A DNA stretch of 64,000 nucleotides from Emiliania huxleyi CCMP1516 (lineage: Eukaryota > Haptophyta > Isochrysidales > Noelaerhabdaceae): positions 188,725 through 252,724 of the forward strand of contig NW_005201360.1 of assembly GCF_000372725.1 (NCBI RefSeq), read 5' to 3'. The translations under genes and the position numbers were made by a program. Below the pieces are notes generated by a model, which saw only the letters and a program-made list of their open reading frames with translations, was not told the origin of the DNA and did no database searches. Shown here piece after piece: positions 9,015-20,733 of the stretch. Position 1 is the stretch's first letter. Each line of letters opens with the position of its first letter.

Positions 9015-10668
9015 TCAACGATTGCGCGGCGAGCGGAACGTGGCCAGCGGACCGATGTGTTGCAGGGGTTGATCAGGCTCGAAAGAATGGCTTGGCTCCG
9101 GCGGCGCAGGAGGTGCGAGCGCTGGCGCTGGCGCTGGTGCCGGCAGCCTGGATGCAGGAGGGGCGCCCTTTGAAGAGCGGCGGCTTAGATTTCCTTGCGA
9201 CTTGCGCAGCTCCTCCGTCCGCGTCGTGGGTACGCTGTGTGTAGAGGATCGGCGTCTCGATGGGCGAGGAGCGGCGCTCTCATCATCCGGCGCGGGTGAA
9301 GCCATCTCGAAGTCGTACTCGGCCATCGACGGCTCCCTGGGCGCCGCTCCCTGTGAGGCGCGGTCGATGTCGATGGTGTATTCGGCCATGGAGGCCTCCC
9401 GCGAGGCGCAGCTGGCGGAGCGCGTGTCATCGGTGGCTTGGCTCGTTTCGCGAGGCGAAGACTTCAAGGCGAATGGGATTGTCGGAGTAGACCCTCGCGC
9501 AACCTTCTCCATCGCCACCTATTGGATCCCCGCATGTGGGCCGCACGAAACTATCGACTCGCTGCTGCCAGGAGTGTGGTCTCGCCTTCTCGTCTGGCTG
9601 CACGTCCGCAGACGAACGAGAGCAGCAGCAGAGGTAGAGGCAGCCGAGCAGCGTGAGGAAGAAGGCAATCGCGAGGGAAAGCGAGGTCCATTTGAGCACC
9701 CCTATTCGCCCGAAGTGTGGAGGTTAATACAAAGCGACGCCACCCCGAACGCCGCTGGCTCGGTGGCCGAAGTAGTCGTCGACAAACTCGCCGACTTGCT
9801 TTTTGCACGCGCAGAAGGTACCTTTGGGCGTGTTGAGCTTCTCCTCGTTCGAGCTTGCGTCGGGGTCCTCGGCAGGCCACCAGGAGTCATCATTGTAGCA
9901 CTGAGGGAAGGAACCGAGGCTGAAAAAGAGATTCGGTTCGATGTCGGAGATGCACCCCGCCGTGACTCGCTCCGCGAGTTTGCTGTAGGCGACATTCGCG
10001 CACGTCAGCTCGTAGACCGGGACCAGCGTGCCGGCGTCCACAACGGACGCGTCGCACAAGTACCACGTCTGCCGGATGGCGTCGCGCAGCGCCGTTGCCG
10101 CATTCAGCTGCCACGCCTCGATGTCGACAAAGTCTTGCTCCTCAGCCAGCTTGTACGCGTTCACCTATCAGGCGTCGAGTGGGCTGCTGGGCGCGAGCTG
10201 TAGCTGTGGTGTGGTCAGGACAGGAAGCGGGATCTCACCCATCGAAAGAGGACGGCGGTGGAGAAGATGAAGGCGACGCAAAAAAGGAGCGGCAGCCAGA
10301 TGTAGAATGCGAGGGTGCAGCATTTCCTCGGCTTGCAAAGGGCGAGGAAGCCAAACAGCGATAGGAGCACAATGACGATGCCAGACACCATAATAATGAC
10401 ATACACGATCGTGGGGTCGTCGTTCAGGTAAAGATGCTCGACCTGTGTCGTGCCCAGTGCACCGCTCGCGATCGTCGCAGCACCTAATGACACGAGTGCA
10501 GCAATGCCGCCACAGTGCGGCCCATTCCCCAGGTAGTCCTACGAAGTGCGTCCAATGCTCGGCACCGAGCAGCATGAAGAAGACTGTGGAGATGAAAAGC
10601 AGGGTGAGGGAGATGAAGCGCAGAAAGCTGTCGCAGCAGCCTCGCTTCTTCTGCTCGTCCGTGTCCAT
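9015..10668 (-). CDS. Four-TM tetraspanin-like membrane protein
   Basis: The sense protein starts MDTDEQKKRGCCDSFLRF (ATG at 10668). TM1 is FISLTLLFISTVFFMLLGA, TM2 is VIIMVSGIVIVLLSLFGFLA and TM3 is YIWLPLLFCVAFIFSTAVLF. A loop of about 145 residues follows with many Cys (YLCDAS, LTCANV, AGCISD, PQCYND, FCACKK), then TM4 (SLSLAIAFFLTLLGCLYLCC). Cytosolic Cys clusters abut TM1 and TM4, as in palmitoylated tetraspanins, but no CCG motif is visible, so this is tetraspanin-like rather than proven. A splice from 9603 to 9518, placed by a repeated exon head, joins SRSSAD to VAMEKVARGS. The tail is rich in Ser/Pro/Ala and carries two MAEY-centred repeats. Confidence 0.7.
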
Positions 10669-10739
10669 GCTGCAAACGCGAGCCGGCCGACGCCCCCAGC
10701 ACACGGACAGCCCTCGGTGCCGTAAAACGCCATCTTATT

Positions 10740-11658
10740 TTGTTTTTTGGGTACTACACGGCACACGCCCTTGTGACCGGTGCTGCTGCGACTCGAAAGC
10801 TGCATGCCCTCCGCCTCTGTCACCGCCAGAGGGTACTCGCCGACCGCCCGCGCGTACGCGACCGCCGCCCTCGAGCCGGCCGCCGCCTCCACCGCGGTCG
10901 GTGTCGAACGAAGGTTCCGAGGGGGCCATTTTGTCGCCCACTTTTTGGCGGCAAATGTAGAGGCCCAATTGTGGTATACACGCCCTTGTGCCCGGTGCTA
11001 CTGAAAGATGCCGCAGACCCACCGCCTCTGTCGCGACCTCACCCACTTCCATCCATAGTGCCGGCGGCGAGGCTTTTCCCCGGGCGAAAAGATCCGTGCA
11101 GAACTTTCACCTGCGAATGGAGTGCCACCGTGGGAGACGAATACGAGCTAGTATACAAACTGGCTGGGCGACGACCTCAGTCGGGCAGCCTCGCGCTCGC
11201 TCGCTCAGAGGCGTGCTCGACTGCTCGTCCGGGCTCCGCGCCTCTGTGCCTGCCGACATCCTCACCCGCTCTGTGTCTTGATCTGCTGACACAGGCCAAT
11301 AACTTCTCTTCTCCGGCTGGTGTAACCTGTGTTAGTGCCAGTGCGCGCCAGTCCCGTGCCCAGTGTTGTGCGAGTGAGTTTTATGGTAAAATTCTTCTTC
11401 CGACCAGAGAACGACGGCCCACACTTCGGATGGTGCTCACCTCAACACCTTGGGTGCAGTCCCTCTGACCCTACCCCCGGTGCCGGTGTGGGCGCTGGCC
11501 GGCACACTTAGGTAGAGGTACAGTAAGGTACAGACATGGGCCACTTACCTAAGGTGGAGGTATAGGACACCGCGCGCTGCCTCGGTAAAGGTACGGGTGA
11601 GGTACGGGCGCCTCGCCGGACACACGCTCGCCCCCTCCCGACGGCCCCGCCCGACACG
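10740..11658. other. Gene-poor stretch with diverged repeats
   Basis: No gene could be supported. It holds two diverged direct copies of an acacgcccttgtgNccggtgc-containing unit (about 10752-10835 and 10974-11035), with a related acgcccttgt at 18605. It also holds the 29-bp dispersed repeat at 11325-11353 and a run of AGGTA/GGTAC-rich sequence at 11510-11610 that returns at 12210-12300. Confidence 0.5.
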
Positions 11659-12129
11659 CTACTCATGCAGCGTATGGCGTGTTCTGGAGAACACCGGCGC
11701 GCTGGAGCAGCGACATGTCGACGCCACCGAGCGGGTCGGCGGAGGGTGGGTCGGCGGCGTGGCCGGAGGTCGACGGGCTGGCCGAGCCCGAGGATGGCGC
11801 AGCCGAAGCGGCAGCATCGGAGCTATGGCGTCCGAGTCGCAGATGAAGCGGATGCCGGGCCTAGTGTGCGCGGCGCCCCAGGCCTTGCCGTGCCGCACGA
11901 ACGTGTGCCGCTCCGTGAACTCGACGGCCGTACCCGTGTACGACGCGTTCTGCTCCGCGCCGGTGAGGTGCGGGAAGACTGAGTGCTTGCCCGGGAGCCG
12001 GCTCTTGATGGCTAGCTTGACGGCCCTCGAGACTGTCAGGGACAGCGGGCCCGGGTACTGCTTGATCACGTCCATGCCCATGGACTGGAGCGTCGCGTTC
12101 TGCGTGGAGGAGGGCTTCTTGGGCGCCAT
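11659..12129 (-). CDS. Doubtful protein, unknown
   Basis: The reading frame from MAPKKPSSTQNATLQ through GMDVIKQYPGPLSLTVSRAV, FPHLTGAEQNASYTGTAVEF and TFVRHGKAWGAAHTRPG looks more protein-like than the surrounding frames and has normal residue variety for about 105 residues. The Arg/Pro-rich end is less convincing. It is bounded on both sides by AGGTA-rich sequence and by a direct 13-bp repeat (ggtgtgggcgctg at 11485 and 12298), so it may be cargo of a mobile repeat. No family recognised. Confidence 0.3.
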   Translation of the reverse strand: MAPKKPSSTQNATLQSMGMDVIKQYPGPLSLTVSRAVKLAIKSRLPGKHSVFPHLTGAEQNASYTGTAVEFTERHTFVRHGKAWGAAHTRPGIRFICDSDAIAPMLPLRLRHPRARPARRPPATPPTHPPPTRSVASTCRCSSAPVFSRTRHTLHE

Positions 12130-12299
12130 GAGAGCTATGTCGTTGCGTTTCGCGCGACGGGCGGTGCACACCTTATTCGCGCGCACCGCCGGTGTGAACG
12201 TCTCGAGAGTACCCCAGGTACCGGTGTGGACATGTGGTGGGTACCTCGGTATATGGTGCGCTGAAGGTATAGCACTCACTCACACACCTAGGTAGCGGG

Positions 12300-13037
12300 T
12301 GTGGGCGCTGCGCGCCTACCGACATGTCGGTACAAGGTGTACACCTGCACCTTCCGTAGCGTGGACGACGGCCAGGCATGCAAACGATGTGCCAGCTTGC
12401 ACGGCGCTCGCGCCGCGCCGGCTGGCTCATCGAGCGCGTTCTCTGGCGCCGTCCGGGCCACGCGCGGCGCCGCGCGTGCCGCGCGCCACTCGCCGCGGCA
12501 GGCACTACAGCGCCAAAGCCGCCTCACAAACACCGCGCACAGATCCAGGAGGCTGCTCACCAGGCAGCAGAGTGCTGCACCGGCCTGCAGCAGACGCTGC
12601 GGCGCTGCGGCGTCGCCTCCCCGCCCTGTCCACGGAGCAGACGCGCGGCGGCACGGCCTTCCACCAGCTGCAGGAGGTGCGCACTTCCCAGTGGAAGCAC
12701 AGGATGCTCCCTCAGCATACGCAGCTTTGCGCAGCGCAGCGTACGGGCCACGCCACGCAAAGCCGACCCTCAGTCTGCCCGAGAGGCTGTCTGCGGAAGG
12801 CCTGGCAAGCGCGTACTCGCCTCCTCCGCGGCCATGCCCTCCGCCCGGGCGAGCGAGCACCGCGAGAGTGGAGGACACCACCAGTGATGGATTCGCGTCC
12901 CCCAAGAACCACGAGACTTTTCTTCTTCCGAACTCTAGCGCACATGTCAGCCTGTCTGGTATCGCCCCAGCCGACCCGCTGTGACCTCGCGGGGGCTCGG
13001 GTCTTGCCTGCTCCTCCGTGGGTCTCTTCCCACAGGA
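12300..13037. other. No gene supported
   Basis: Several overlapping frames on both strands are open, but all are Arg/Ala-rich with no domain, no phase-consistent splicing and no family resemblance. I treat them as GC-background artefacts. Confidence 0.4.
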
Positions 13038-13893
13038 ATGAGGGTATCAAGCGAACCAGTTTAGACCATGTTTAGACCCAGTTTAGACCACGGCTGAACA
13101 CGAACCAGATTAGTCCTGTTTACGATAAACTGGGTCTAAACAGGGCTCGGCCTGGGTGGGGGACCCCATTAGCCATACCAGGTTTAGACCCGGTTTAGGG
13201 CGCCCCTAGCTAGCTCCGCCGCCGCGGCCGCGCTGTGGCTGCGGAAGCGGCAGCGTGCAGCCGCCATCCTCTGCCTCGGGCCGGACAGCACACCTGGCAC
13301 ACTTGCACCGCGCAACAACAGCCTCGCCGATCAGGCGCACGGTCGGTGTTAGGGCGCGACGTCGGGCGCGGCGACAGACCAGCTGGCGGCGCCTGCGCCT
13401 GGCAAGAAGCGGAAGCGCGTTGATTTTAACGGCCGCAAAGGTGCTAGTAGAAGTGGTGTTTGGTTGAGCAGTGGTACTCACTGCCCCTCACCAAATGCTT
13501 GCAGGCGATGTTCCTGGCCTCGCTCCCGACGTACCGCGCGAAAGATGAGGGGACGCGCTGCGGCTTCTGCAAGCAGATCTTCGACACGGCGAAGCTGTCG
13601 GAAGAGTCCTCGACGCGGCCGCGTGGACCCTCAAGATTGCCATGCACAACCTCGACCAGCGCGAGAAGAAGCAAGGCCGCTGACGCTTGCGCGTGCCGCT
13701 GAGAGCCGCGTCTCTCTTCAGAGCAGGGGAGCTAGGCGGGGGGGAGGGAGGTGCGCGCTACGCGGGGGCGAGGGGGGGAGGAACCCCATTAGCCATACCA
13801 GGTTTAGACCCAGTTTATCGTAAACAGGACTAATCTGGTTCGTGTTTAGCAGTGGTCTAAACTGGTCTAAACTGGTTCGCTTGGAACCCTCCT
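13038..13893. mobile_element. Non-autonomous DNA transposon with ~90-100-bp TIRs
   Basis: Left arm 13038-13141 and right arm 13802-13893 are inverted copies, starting about atgagggtatcaagcg / aggagggttccaagcg and continuing through gcgaaccagtttagacc, cacgaaccagattagtcctg and tttacgataaactgggtcta. The left arm carries one extra tttagacc sub-repeat. A 6-bp acagga flanks both ends (13032-13037 and 13894-13899) as a possible target duplication. Just inside, a 29-bp direct repeat (accccattagccataccagg...) occurs at 13163 and 13783. The interior (about 600 bp) has a short frame with GTRCGFCKQIFDTAKLSEE but no transposase. The right end lies 41 bp from the start codon of the next gene. The superfamily is uncertain. 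Confidence 0.85.
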
Positions 13894-13934
13894 ACAGGAG
13901 CAGCTGTGAAGCGGCTGCGGCAATAGCAGACAGC

Positions 13935-16900
13935 ATGTCTGCCCAAGCGCTCTCGCATGAGGACAGCAGCCCAGCTGGTCTCCTCGCGGCCTACGACGCG
14001 GCGCACGATGAACTTGGAAGCCCACCTCAATCTCGCGTACGCGCGGCGCTCGAGGGTGCGGCGCAGCGCGGGACACCGCTGACTCATCTCGCGCTGCGCT
14101 CGGCCGGCGTCGGAAGCCAGGGCGCGCAGGCCGTTGCCGAGGTGCTCTCGCGCGACACAAACCTGACGCAGGTCAGCCTTGAGGACAACGCGCTGGGCGA
14201 CGACGGCGCTGCCGCCATCGCACGTGGCCTCAATGGCCACCCGTCGGTCTTTCGGCTCAATATCGGCTACAACGAGATCACCGGGCGTGGGCTGCGTGGT
14301 GTCGCCGAGCTGGTCGCGGCGGGCGGCCCGCTCCTCTGCCTCGACCTCTCCGGCAACAACTTTTACCAGAACGTGGCTGTCGCGATGGTTGCGCCCGCCG
14401 GCTTGTTCTCTCTCGCGCCAGCCGGTCAGTGCACCACCGGCCTCTCTTCACACGGGTGGGCGTGAACAGGCATGTCGCCGCTCGCGCCGCTGGGCCGCGC
14501 GCTCGCCAGCGCCGAGTGCCGGCTTCAGCTGCTGCTGCTCGACCAGGCGCCAACCCTGAAGAGCCTCTCCTCTTCCCGGACCCTTCCCTGAACCTTCTCG
14601 GAACCCGCCTGCAGGCCGACGTGGACGCTAAGAGCCTCGCCGCCTTGGTCGACGGCCTCCTCCGCAACACGTCCCTCGTGAACTTGCGACTGGGCGAGAA
14701 CAACATCGACGCGCGCTCCGCCAGCCTCATCGGCGAGCCACCCCCCGCCTCCGCCTCCGCCTCCGCCTCCGCCTCCGCCTCCGCCTCCGCCTCCGCCTCC
14801 GCCTCGCCCCGCCTCGCCCACTCGCCCCCGCCTCGCGCCGGCAGGCAAGCTGCTGCGCGGGAACACGGCCCTCACCTCGCTCGACCTGCGAGATAACAAG
14901 CTCGCGGACGCGGTGCCTCCTCGCCGAGATCCAGCCGAGATCCAGCCGAGATCTGGCCGAGATCTGGCCGAGATCTGGCCGAGATCTGGCCGAGATCGCA
15001 TCTCGCAAGCCTGGCTTCGCACAGCACATGCGCGGGCTTGGTCTCCTCCTGCGCGACCTTCCGCCCGTCACCCGCATCGCCCACAGCCCTCTGCATTCCC
15101 CCGTCGCACAGGGCGCGGCGACGCTCGCCGCGGCCCTCGCCGCAAACAGCAGCCTCAAGTGCCTCGTCCTGTGGAGCAACGGCATCGCAGAGCAAGGCGC
15201 GCCCTCCCCCGCCGCCCCTCTCTCATGGCACTGTGGCACTGTCGCACACTGTCGGTGGCCCGACCGAGCGCTCGCTCCGGCGTGCCGCGCCAGGCGCCGC
15301 GGCGGTGGCGTCCGTCCTCTCCGAGCAGCCGTCCCTCCGCATCCTGGACTTGGGCGGGAACGCGGTCGGCGTGGGCGGCGTCGAGGCGCTCAAGGCGGCG
15401 CTGCTACGGAACCGCAGCCTGCACACCCTCGGCCTCGCGAACGCCCAGCTCGGGCACGAGGGTGGCATCGCGCTCGCGGGCGCCATCGAGGGGAACGCCC
15501 ACCTGACCCGGCTCGACCTGCGGCGCAACTCGCTGCACGTCGCCGGGCTGATGGCGCTGCGGCTCGCGATGAAGACGAACTCGGCGCTGCTCGAGGTGCG
15601 CCGCGGGGGGAGGAAGGGGAGAGTGCGGCCGCAGAAGGGGTGGGGAGGGCGGGGAGGGCGGGGAGGGCGGTGTGGGGTCGTGGGGTCTGTGTGTGGGGGG
15701 GGGGGGGTCTTTGGGGGGGGGGTGGGGGGGTCTTTGGGGGTGGGGCCGGGGTGGGGGGGGGTCCCTCGCTGCTTCAACGCGCCCGCGGCTCCCCGACAGC
15801 ACGGCCCGCTGCCCCGCGGCTCGCCCTCCAGGTTGCCGTCGACACGGCCTTTGTCGGCGAGGCCGCGGAGGACCGCGAGCTCGAGCAGAGCTTCGCCGCC
15901 GAGATCAAGGCGGCGTGCGCCGCAAACAAGGACCGCACGCACAACGAGGCGAGCGCGGTGCCGGGCGAGGCGGCGGCGGCGCTAGGCGGCACCGACCCGA
16001 GTCGCCCCGACAGCAGCGGCGGCTCCCGCGCGCTCGACCTGCTCGCTCGCAAGGGGCTGCCTGCTGCAGAGCCCACCGCCGCTGTCTCCCACCCCTTCTC
16101 CCAGCCCTTCCCCGCGACGGCGCTCGGCGCTGCCGGCCCGCTGCACCCCGCGAGATTGCCCGAGGTGACCCGAGATGACCCGAGATTAGGCGGCCGAGTG
16201 CCGTGCGCTGGGCCGCGCGAGGCTGCAGGCGCTGGGCGTGGCGGAGGCTGCCATCGACGTGCCGCTGCTCGGCGCCGCGGCTCCGCCGCCGCCGCCACCG
16301 CCACCGCCACGGGTGCGGGTGATGCAGTGGAACCTGCTTGCGCGCGGCATGGCCAGCGATGGCTTCGAGGTGGAGGACGTGCTGGCGGAGCCGCCCGCGG
16401 ACGACGAGAGTGCGGCGGTGGCGCGTGCGGCGCGCAACCTCTCCGCCGTCGTCGACCCGCTCGCTCGGTGGGCGAGGGTGCGCGAGGCGGTCGCGGCCTA
16501 CTCGCCCGACCTGATCGCCGTGCAGGAGCTCGACTGGCTGCCCGAGGCGATCGGCGGCCTGGCCGCGCTCGGCTATGAGTGCGGCGGGAGCGGCGCGCCG
16601 CTGCGTGCGCCGCCAACCTCAGCCAACCTCGGCTGACCCCGGCTCGTCCGTCCATCAGGCGCGCCGCCGTACGCGCCGCCGCACACGCAGCTCAAGCCGA
16701 CGCCGGCGGACGAGCCGCCGCCGCTCGCCAGCTACCTCGCCGTCCTCGAGGCGTCGGGGCGCGCGTTTGCGCCAAAGGTGCCGTCGGTGTGCCGGCAGCT
16801 CAAGGTGGCCGCCGGCGAGGCGAGCGACGCGGCGTGCGACGACGGGATCTGCCTCTTCTGGAAGAGCGGCGCGTGGGAGGCCGCGGCGCCGGTCGAGTAC

Positions 16901-18563
16901 TGCGGCTCCTCCAACGCCGCCGGCCGCTGCCGCGCCCACTTGCGCGTGCGGCTGCGGCGGATCGCGGATGGGGCGCCCCTCACGGCCGTGGTCGCGCACC
17001 TTGGCTCGGGCAGCTCTGCCGGCGCTGAGGCCCTCAGGCTGGCCGAGCTCGAGGCTCCGACGACTCTGCTCGCTCCGCACGTGCTTGGCGAGCCGCGGCG
17101 CGAGGTGGCTGGCCCGTCGCTGCTTGGCTGCTTGCGCGAGGCGGTCGCCGCGAATGAGCCGACGCTCCTCTGCCTCGACGCGAACTCGGAGCCCGACCGC
17201 GCCGACCGCGCCGCCGGCAGTGTCTGGGCGGCGGTCCGCGGCGTGGAGGGCGTGCGCAGCGTGTGGGAGGAGTGGTTCGACTCGTCTGGGGCGCCGACAG
17301 GGGCGGCCGCCGCGCAGCCCGTCAGCACCAACAAGCGGCGCGGCCAGCTCTCTCGCCAGCCGGCAAAGGTTGACGAGCATGCCTGCCGGCTGATCGATCA
17401 CGTCTTCTACACCGCGCCGACGCTCGCGCTCCCGGAGCACGCCTTTGGCCCGGTCGCCTTTGCCGACGAGGCAGCCGCGCTTGCGGCGCCGCTCCCGTCG
17501 CTCGCGGTGCCTTCGGACCACTACCCGGTGGTCGTCGACCTCTTGCTGCAGCCCGCAGCGGAGGTGGGGGCCGAGGCGACGCCGGAGAACGGCGGTCTGG
17601 CTTCTGGGGGGGAAGGGGCGGCGGCGGAGGAGGAGGAGGCAGCGGCCGCGGCCGCGACGGCGAGCGCGGAGGCGGCCGAGGCTGCAGGGATTGAGGCGGC
17701 AGCAGCTGCTGCTGTGGCGGCGGCGGCTGCCACTGCCGCGGCGGCGGCGGCGGAGGAGGAGAAAGCCGCCGCCCTGGCGGAGGCGGCGGCAGGGGAGGAG
17801 GCGGCGGGCAAGGCGGTGTCTGAGGCGGCGGCGGCGGTTGAGCAAGCGCGCGCCGCCGAGGCGACTCGAATCGAGACGGAGAAGGCGGCGGAGGAGGAGG
17901 CGGAGCGGTTGGCTGCCGAGGCGGCAGCGGCCGAGGCACGTTGATGACATGCAAGGTGGAGTGACTTGCGATTCGCCTCACCGTGTCGCGTCGCATGTGT
18001 AGGCGGCGCAGGCTGCCGCAGCCTTCTCCGCCGCAGCGGCAGCAGAGAAGGCGGCGGCAGCAGAGAAGGCGGCAGCAGCGGAGGCCGCGGCGGCAGCTGA
18101 GGCGGCAGCGGAGGCGGCGGAGGCGGAGGCGGCGGCAACGAGGGTTCGCCTCGAGGAGGAGGCTGCGGCGGAGGCTGCACGTGCCGCGGAGGCGGCTCGG
18201 GCCGAGGCGGAGAAGGCAGCGGAGGCGGAGGCGGAGCGGCTAGCGGCGGAGGCCAGCCAACGGGAGGCGGAGGAAGTGGCGGCGGCTGCCGCGGCCGCCG
18301 TTGCGGATTGGACGGCGAGATTGAGCCGAGATGCGCCATCATCGCACGGTCGGGTACCTGAGCCCGTCCTTCTGAGGGGATGGCTCGCTCTTTAGGCGAA
18401 TGGCGATTCGGCCGTGACTGCGGTCGACGGGTCGGACGATTTTGCGGCGCTGTTGTTCGCGCCCGCGGCGGCCGCGTCTGCGTTCGAAGAGGCGCCACCT
18501 ATGGGAGCCGAGACCGAGAAGGTCAAGCCTCTGGATCCAGACGCTTTGGATGCATTCTTTTGA
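13935..18563 (+). CDS. LRR protein fused to nocturnin/CCR4-like EEP nuclease
   Basis: Eleven exons join in phase to 1186 codons: 13935-14400, 14470-14546, 14615-14732, 14845-14909, 15112-15196, 15294-15595, 15832-16119, 16190-16592, 16659-17935, 18003-18314 and 18396-18563. Residues about 40-400 are ribonuclease-inhibitor-type leucine-rich repeats (LRLGENNID, LDLRDNKLAD, LVLWSNGIAEQG, LDLGGNAVGVGG). After a linker comes an endonuclease/exonuclease/phosphatase fold: RVRVMQWNLLARG, LIAVQELD (metal Glu), DGICLFWKSGAWE, LLCLDANSEP, RLIDHVFYTA and PSDHYPVVVDL. This is the motif order of nocturnin/CCR4 enzymes, which deadenylate mRNA or dephosphorylate NADPH. The tail is an Ala/Glu coiled coil. Yeast Ccr4 also joins LRR to EEP. 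Start chosen as MSAQALSHEDSS, beyond the transposon end. Confidence 0.85.
14745..14806 (+). repeat. CCGCCT hexanucleotide repeat in an intron
   Basis: About nine to ten copies of CCGCCT inside intron 14733-14844 of the LRR-EEP gene. Confidence 0.9.
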
Positions 18564-18958
18564 GGTGTGTCCGAAGTGGGTGCTACTGACCTAGTGTGCG
18601 CCAGTCCACGCCCTTGTAGTGCCAGTGTGCTGTGAGAGAGGCTTGTATTCGAAAAGAGCTCTTCTTTTTGGGTTGTCAGCGCAGAAATCTTCAAGGTCGA
18701 CCCCCAGACCCTCGTGTCACTGTCAGCCGGACAAGCTGCACGCGCATCAGCCTCTCGCATGACAGCGAAATGTGCGACTCTTTTCTCTCTTTTGACTCTC
18801 GTATATCACTATCAGCGTGAGAGATGGTCTACTTTTCCAAAATAAGTGAGCTGTGGCGGATCTCTTGTAAATCATCTCCGCTCGATCCCGAGCGCGCCGA
18901 CGCGCGGTGCCACTACAAGGCGGTGCCACAGAGAGTCCTGCATTGTGTGTGCATTGTG

Positions 18959-19058
<100 letters not shown>

Positions 19059-19749
19059 CCGGGCGCCGTGCGAGCCTAGACAAGAGGGACAGGGCCGCTC
19101 AGCCTGCTCGATAACTTTGACGGCGTGGTTGGCCCAAAAGACGTGCGAGAAGAGCTGCGGCCGCTAAGGCGCGCCTCGAAGCTGCTGTTGCTGCGCCAGC
19201 GGGAGACCGTCTTTCGGTCGCCAAAGAGGAGCTTCTCGACGTGGAGCTGACCTGCGGCGGACCGGCAAAGCCTCGCCTCCTCCTCATGTTGTGGACGGCA
19301 TTTGGGTGGACGGGGGCTGCGACGGCAATGAGGACGCGCCTTCGGAACTCTTGCGCGAGCTGAGCACCTGCGAGGTCCTCCCGAGCACCGACTGCATCCG
19401 CGACCGCTCTATCGCTTGTGCCTCGGCCTATGGATGCACAGTTTTAGCGTCCGGAAGAGTAGCGAGAGTTCTGCTTCTCAGCAGTGCAAAGCGCGCGTGG
19501 TAGGCCTCACTTCCTGGCTGTCGCCGGAGAGTGGCAGCTAGCGCGCCGGCGGCAGCCATTGCGGCGGGGCTGTCCTCCCCCGAGGTCCGCTTTGCAGTCT
19601 CCCACGAGTCCCTCCTCAATGAGACCTACTCGCGACAAGGTCTGTGGGCGCAGGCTTGGGGGCTCGCAACCATCAGGCGGTGCAATGCGCGCCGCCGCCG
19701 CGTACTCCCCGAGCTCCACGAGGTTCAACGCAAGGTTGTTCGCCAGTGT

Positions 19750-20388
19750 CTAACAATGCTCGGAGGGCTGAGATGAGTCGAGGTAAGTTCGGCGGCTAGT
19801 TCCGAGGCCTTTGACACACCTGCGTGTCCGGGTGGCCACCGCCCGAGGACTGCCTCCGCAGCAATAGGAGATGCCGCTGCAGCTCGACCGCCCCTGCGGC
19901 GTTTCCCGCGTCCTTCATCGCGTCCGCAAGGTTGCTAAGTGCCTGCAGGCCAGTGATTTCGGCTGTGGGCGAAACGAGGGTGGCCGGTGATCAAGCACCA
20001 AGGAGGCGGCCTCGAGCTTCTCGTCATCATCATCCGGGAGGCCAGCCACCTGCTCGCACCACGCCTGCGCCAGCCCCATCTGCGTCTCGCCGCTGTACTC
20101 TTGCCGGCATTTCCCACACTCCCACCACACCCTCCAGTTGCCCTCAATCGCCGTCTGTGCAGGGGTGTGGTTTGTGAGCACGGGCGGAGAGGGTGGAGGT
20201 GGGTGATACAGAGACGACGCTGGTCAGTGGAGAGGCGCCTGCAGATGCGCAGCCTCGTTGATCCGGCACTCCAGGTGCGCGAGGCCTTGGGCGGGACCGC
20301 AGCCGCAGCCACCGTGAATGGGAGGGTAAGAGTTGGAGTTGCAGATCGTGCAGACCCCGGCGGTGACGGAGTCGCTCCGACCTGACAT
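19750..20388 (-). CDS. RINGv-like zinc finger plus TPR protein, probably degenerate
   Basis: The sense protein starts MSGRSDSVTAGVCTICNSNS. Zinc ligands appear as CTIC, CGCG, HLEC and, after an intron, CGKC (GNWRVWWECGKCRQEYSGE). The following GLAQAWCEQVAGL and NLADAMKDAGNAAGAVELQR, then NNLALNLVELGEYAAAARI, match kinesin-light-chain-type TPRs. A RING-variant finger followed by TPR_12 repeats is a common family in algae and stramenopiles, likely acting in ubiquitin-linked or scaffold roles. Family members usually carry many TPRs; here I can follow only about two before the reading breaks up near 19750-19700, so the gene is truncated, degraded or has exons I cannot place. The 3' boundary is approximate. 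Confidence 0.6.
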
Positions 20389-20511
20389 GGCGACTCACGG
20401 GGCGACTGATCGTCCGTCCCCTTCGCGACGCGGGGGGGGCACTCTAGAACGGAGAACGGACGAATGTTTCCTTCTTTTTCTCGCTGTGCCTTTTGAGGTG
20501 CTTTAGGTTTG

Positions 20512-20574
20512 TTGTTGGCAAATCAGGACACAGAGCTCACGCAAATTCACCGTGGGAGGAAAGCGGCGAGTCGC
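20512..20574. repeat. Dispersed 63-bp repeat, copy 2
   Basis: Sixty of 63 bases match 732-794 in the same orientation. It lies about 80-160 bp before the first plausible codons of the downstream Cys-cluster gene, so it may be part of that gene's upstream region. Confidence 0.85.
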
Positions 20575-20733
20575 TTTGTGGTGCTAGTCCGTGCCAGTCT
20601 GCTAAAAGAAAGAAAGAAAAACAGACCACCCAAGCATCGGTCTTCATGTCGCGCGTTACTCGCGCTCACACGCACGCCCACAGTATCGCGACTTTAGCAT
20701 CGGCGATCTGCCGCTCGAAGCCGTGCACCGCAT

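Noticed and set aside
12288-12984. Open frames of 200 or more codons on both strands
   Set aside because: Arg/Ala/Pro-rich with no domain, all overlapping each other; typical of GC-rich non-coding DNA.
14917-15002. Possible CRISPR-like array of CCGAGATCTGG repeats
   Set aside because: Units are about 12 bp with no unique spacers and lie within an intron of the LRR-EEP gene.
15028-16578. A single 516-codon frame through the LRR region
   Set aside because: It fuses exons with unspliced introns; phase and repeated intron heads show spliced exons at 15112, 15294, 15832 and 16190 instead.
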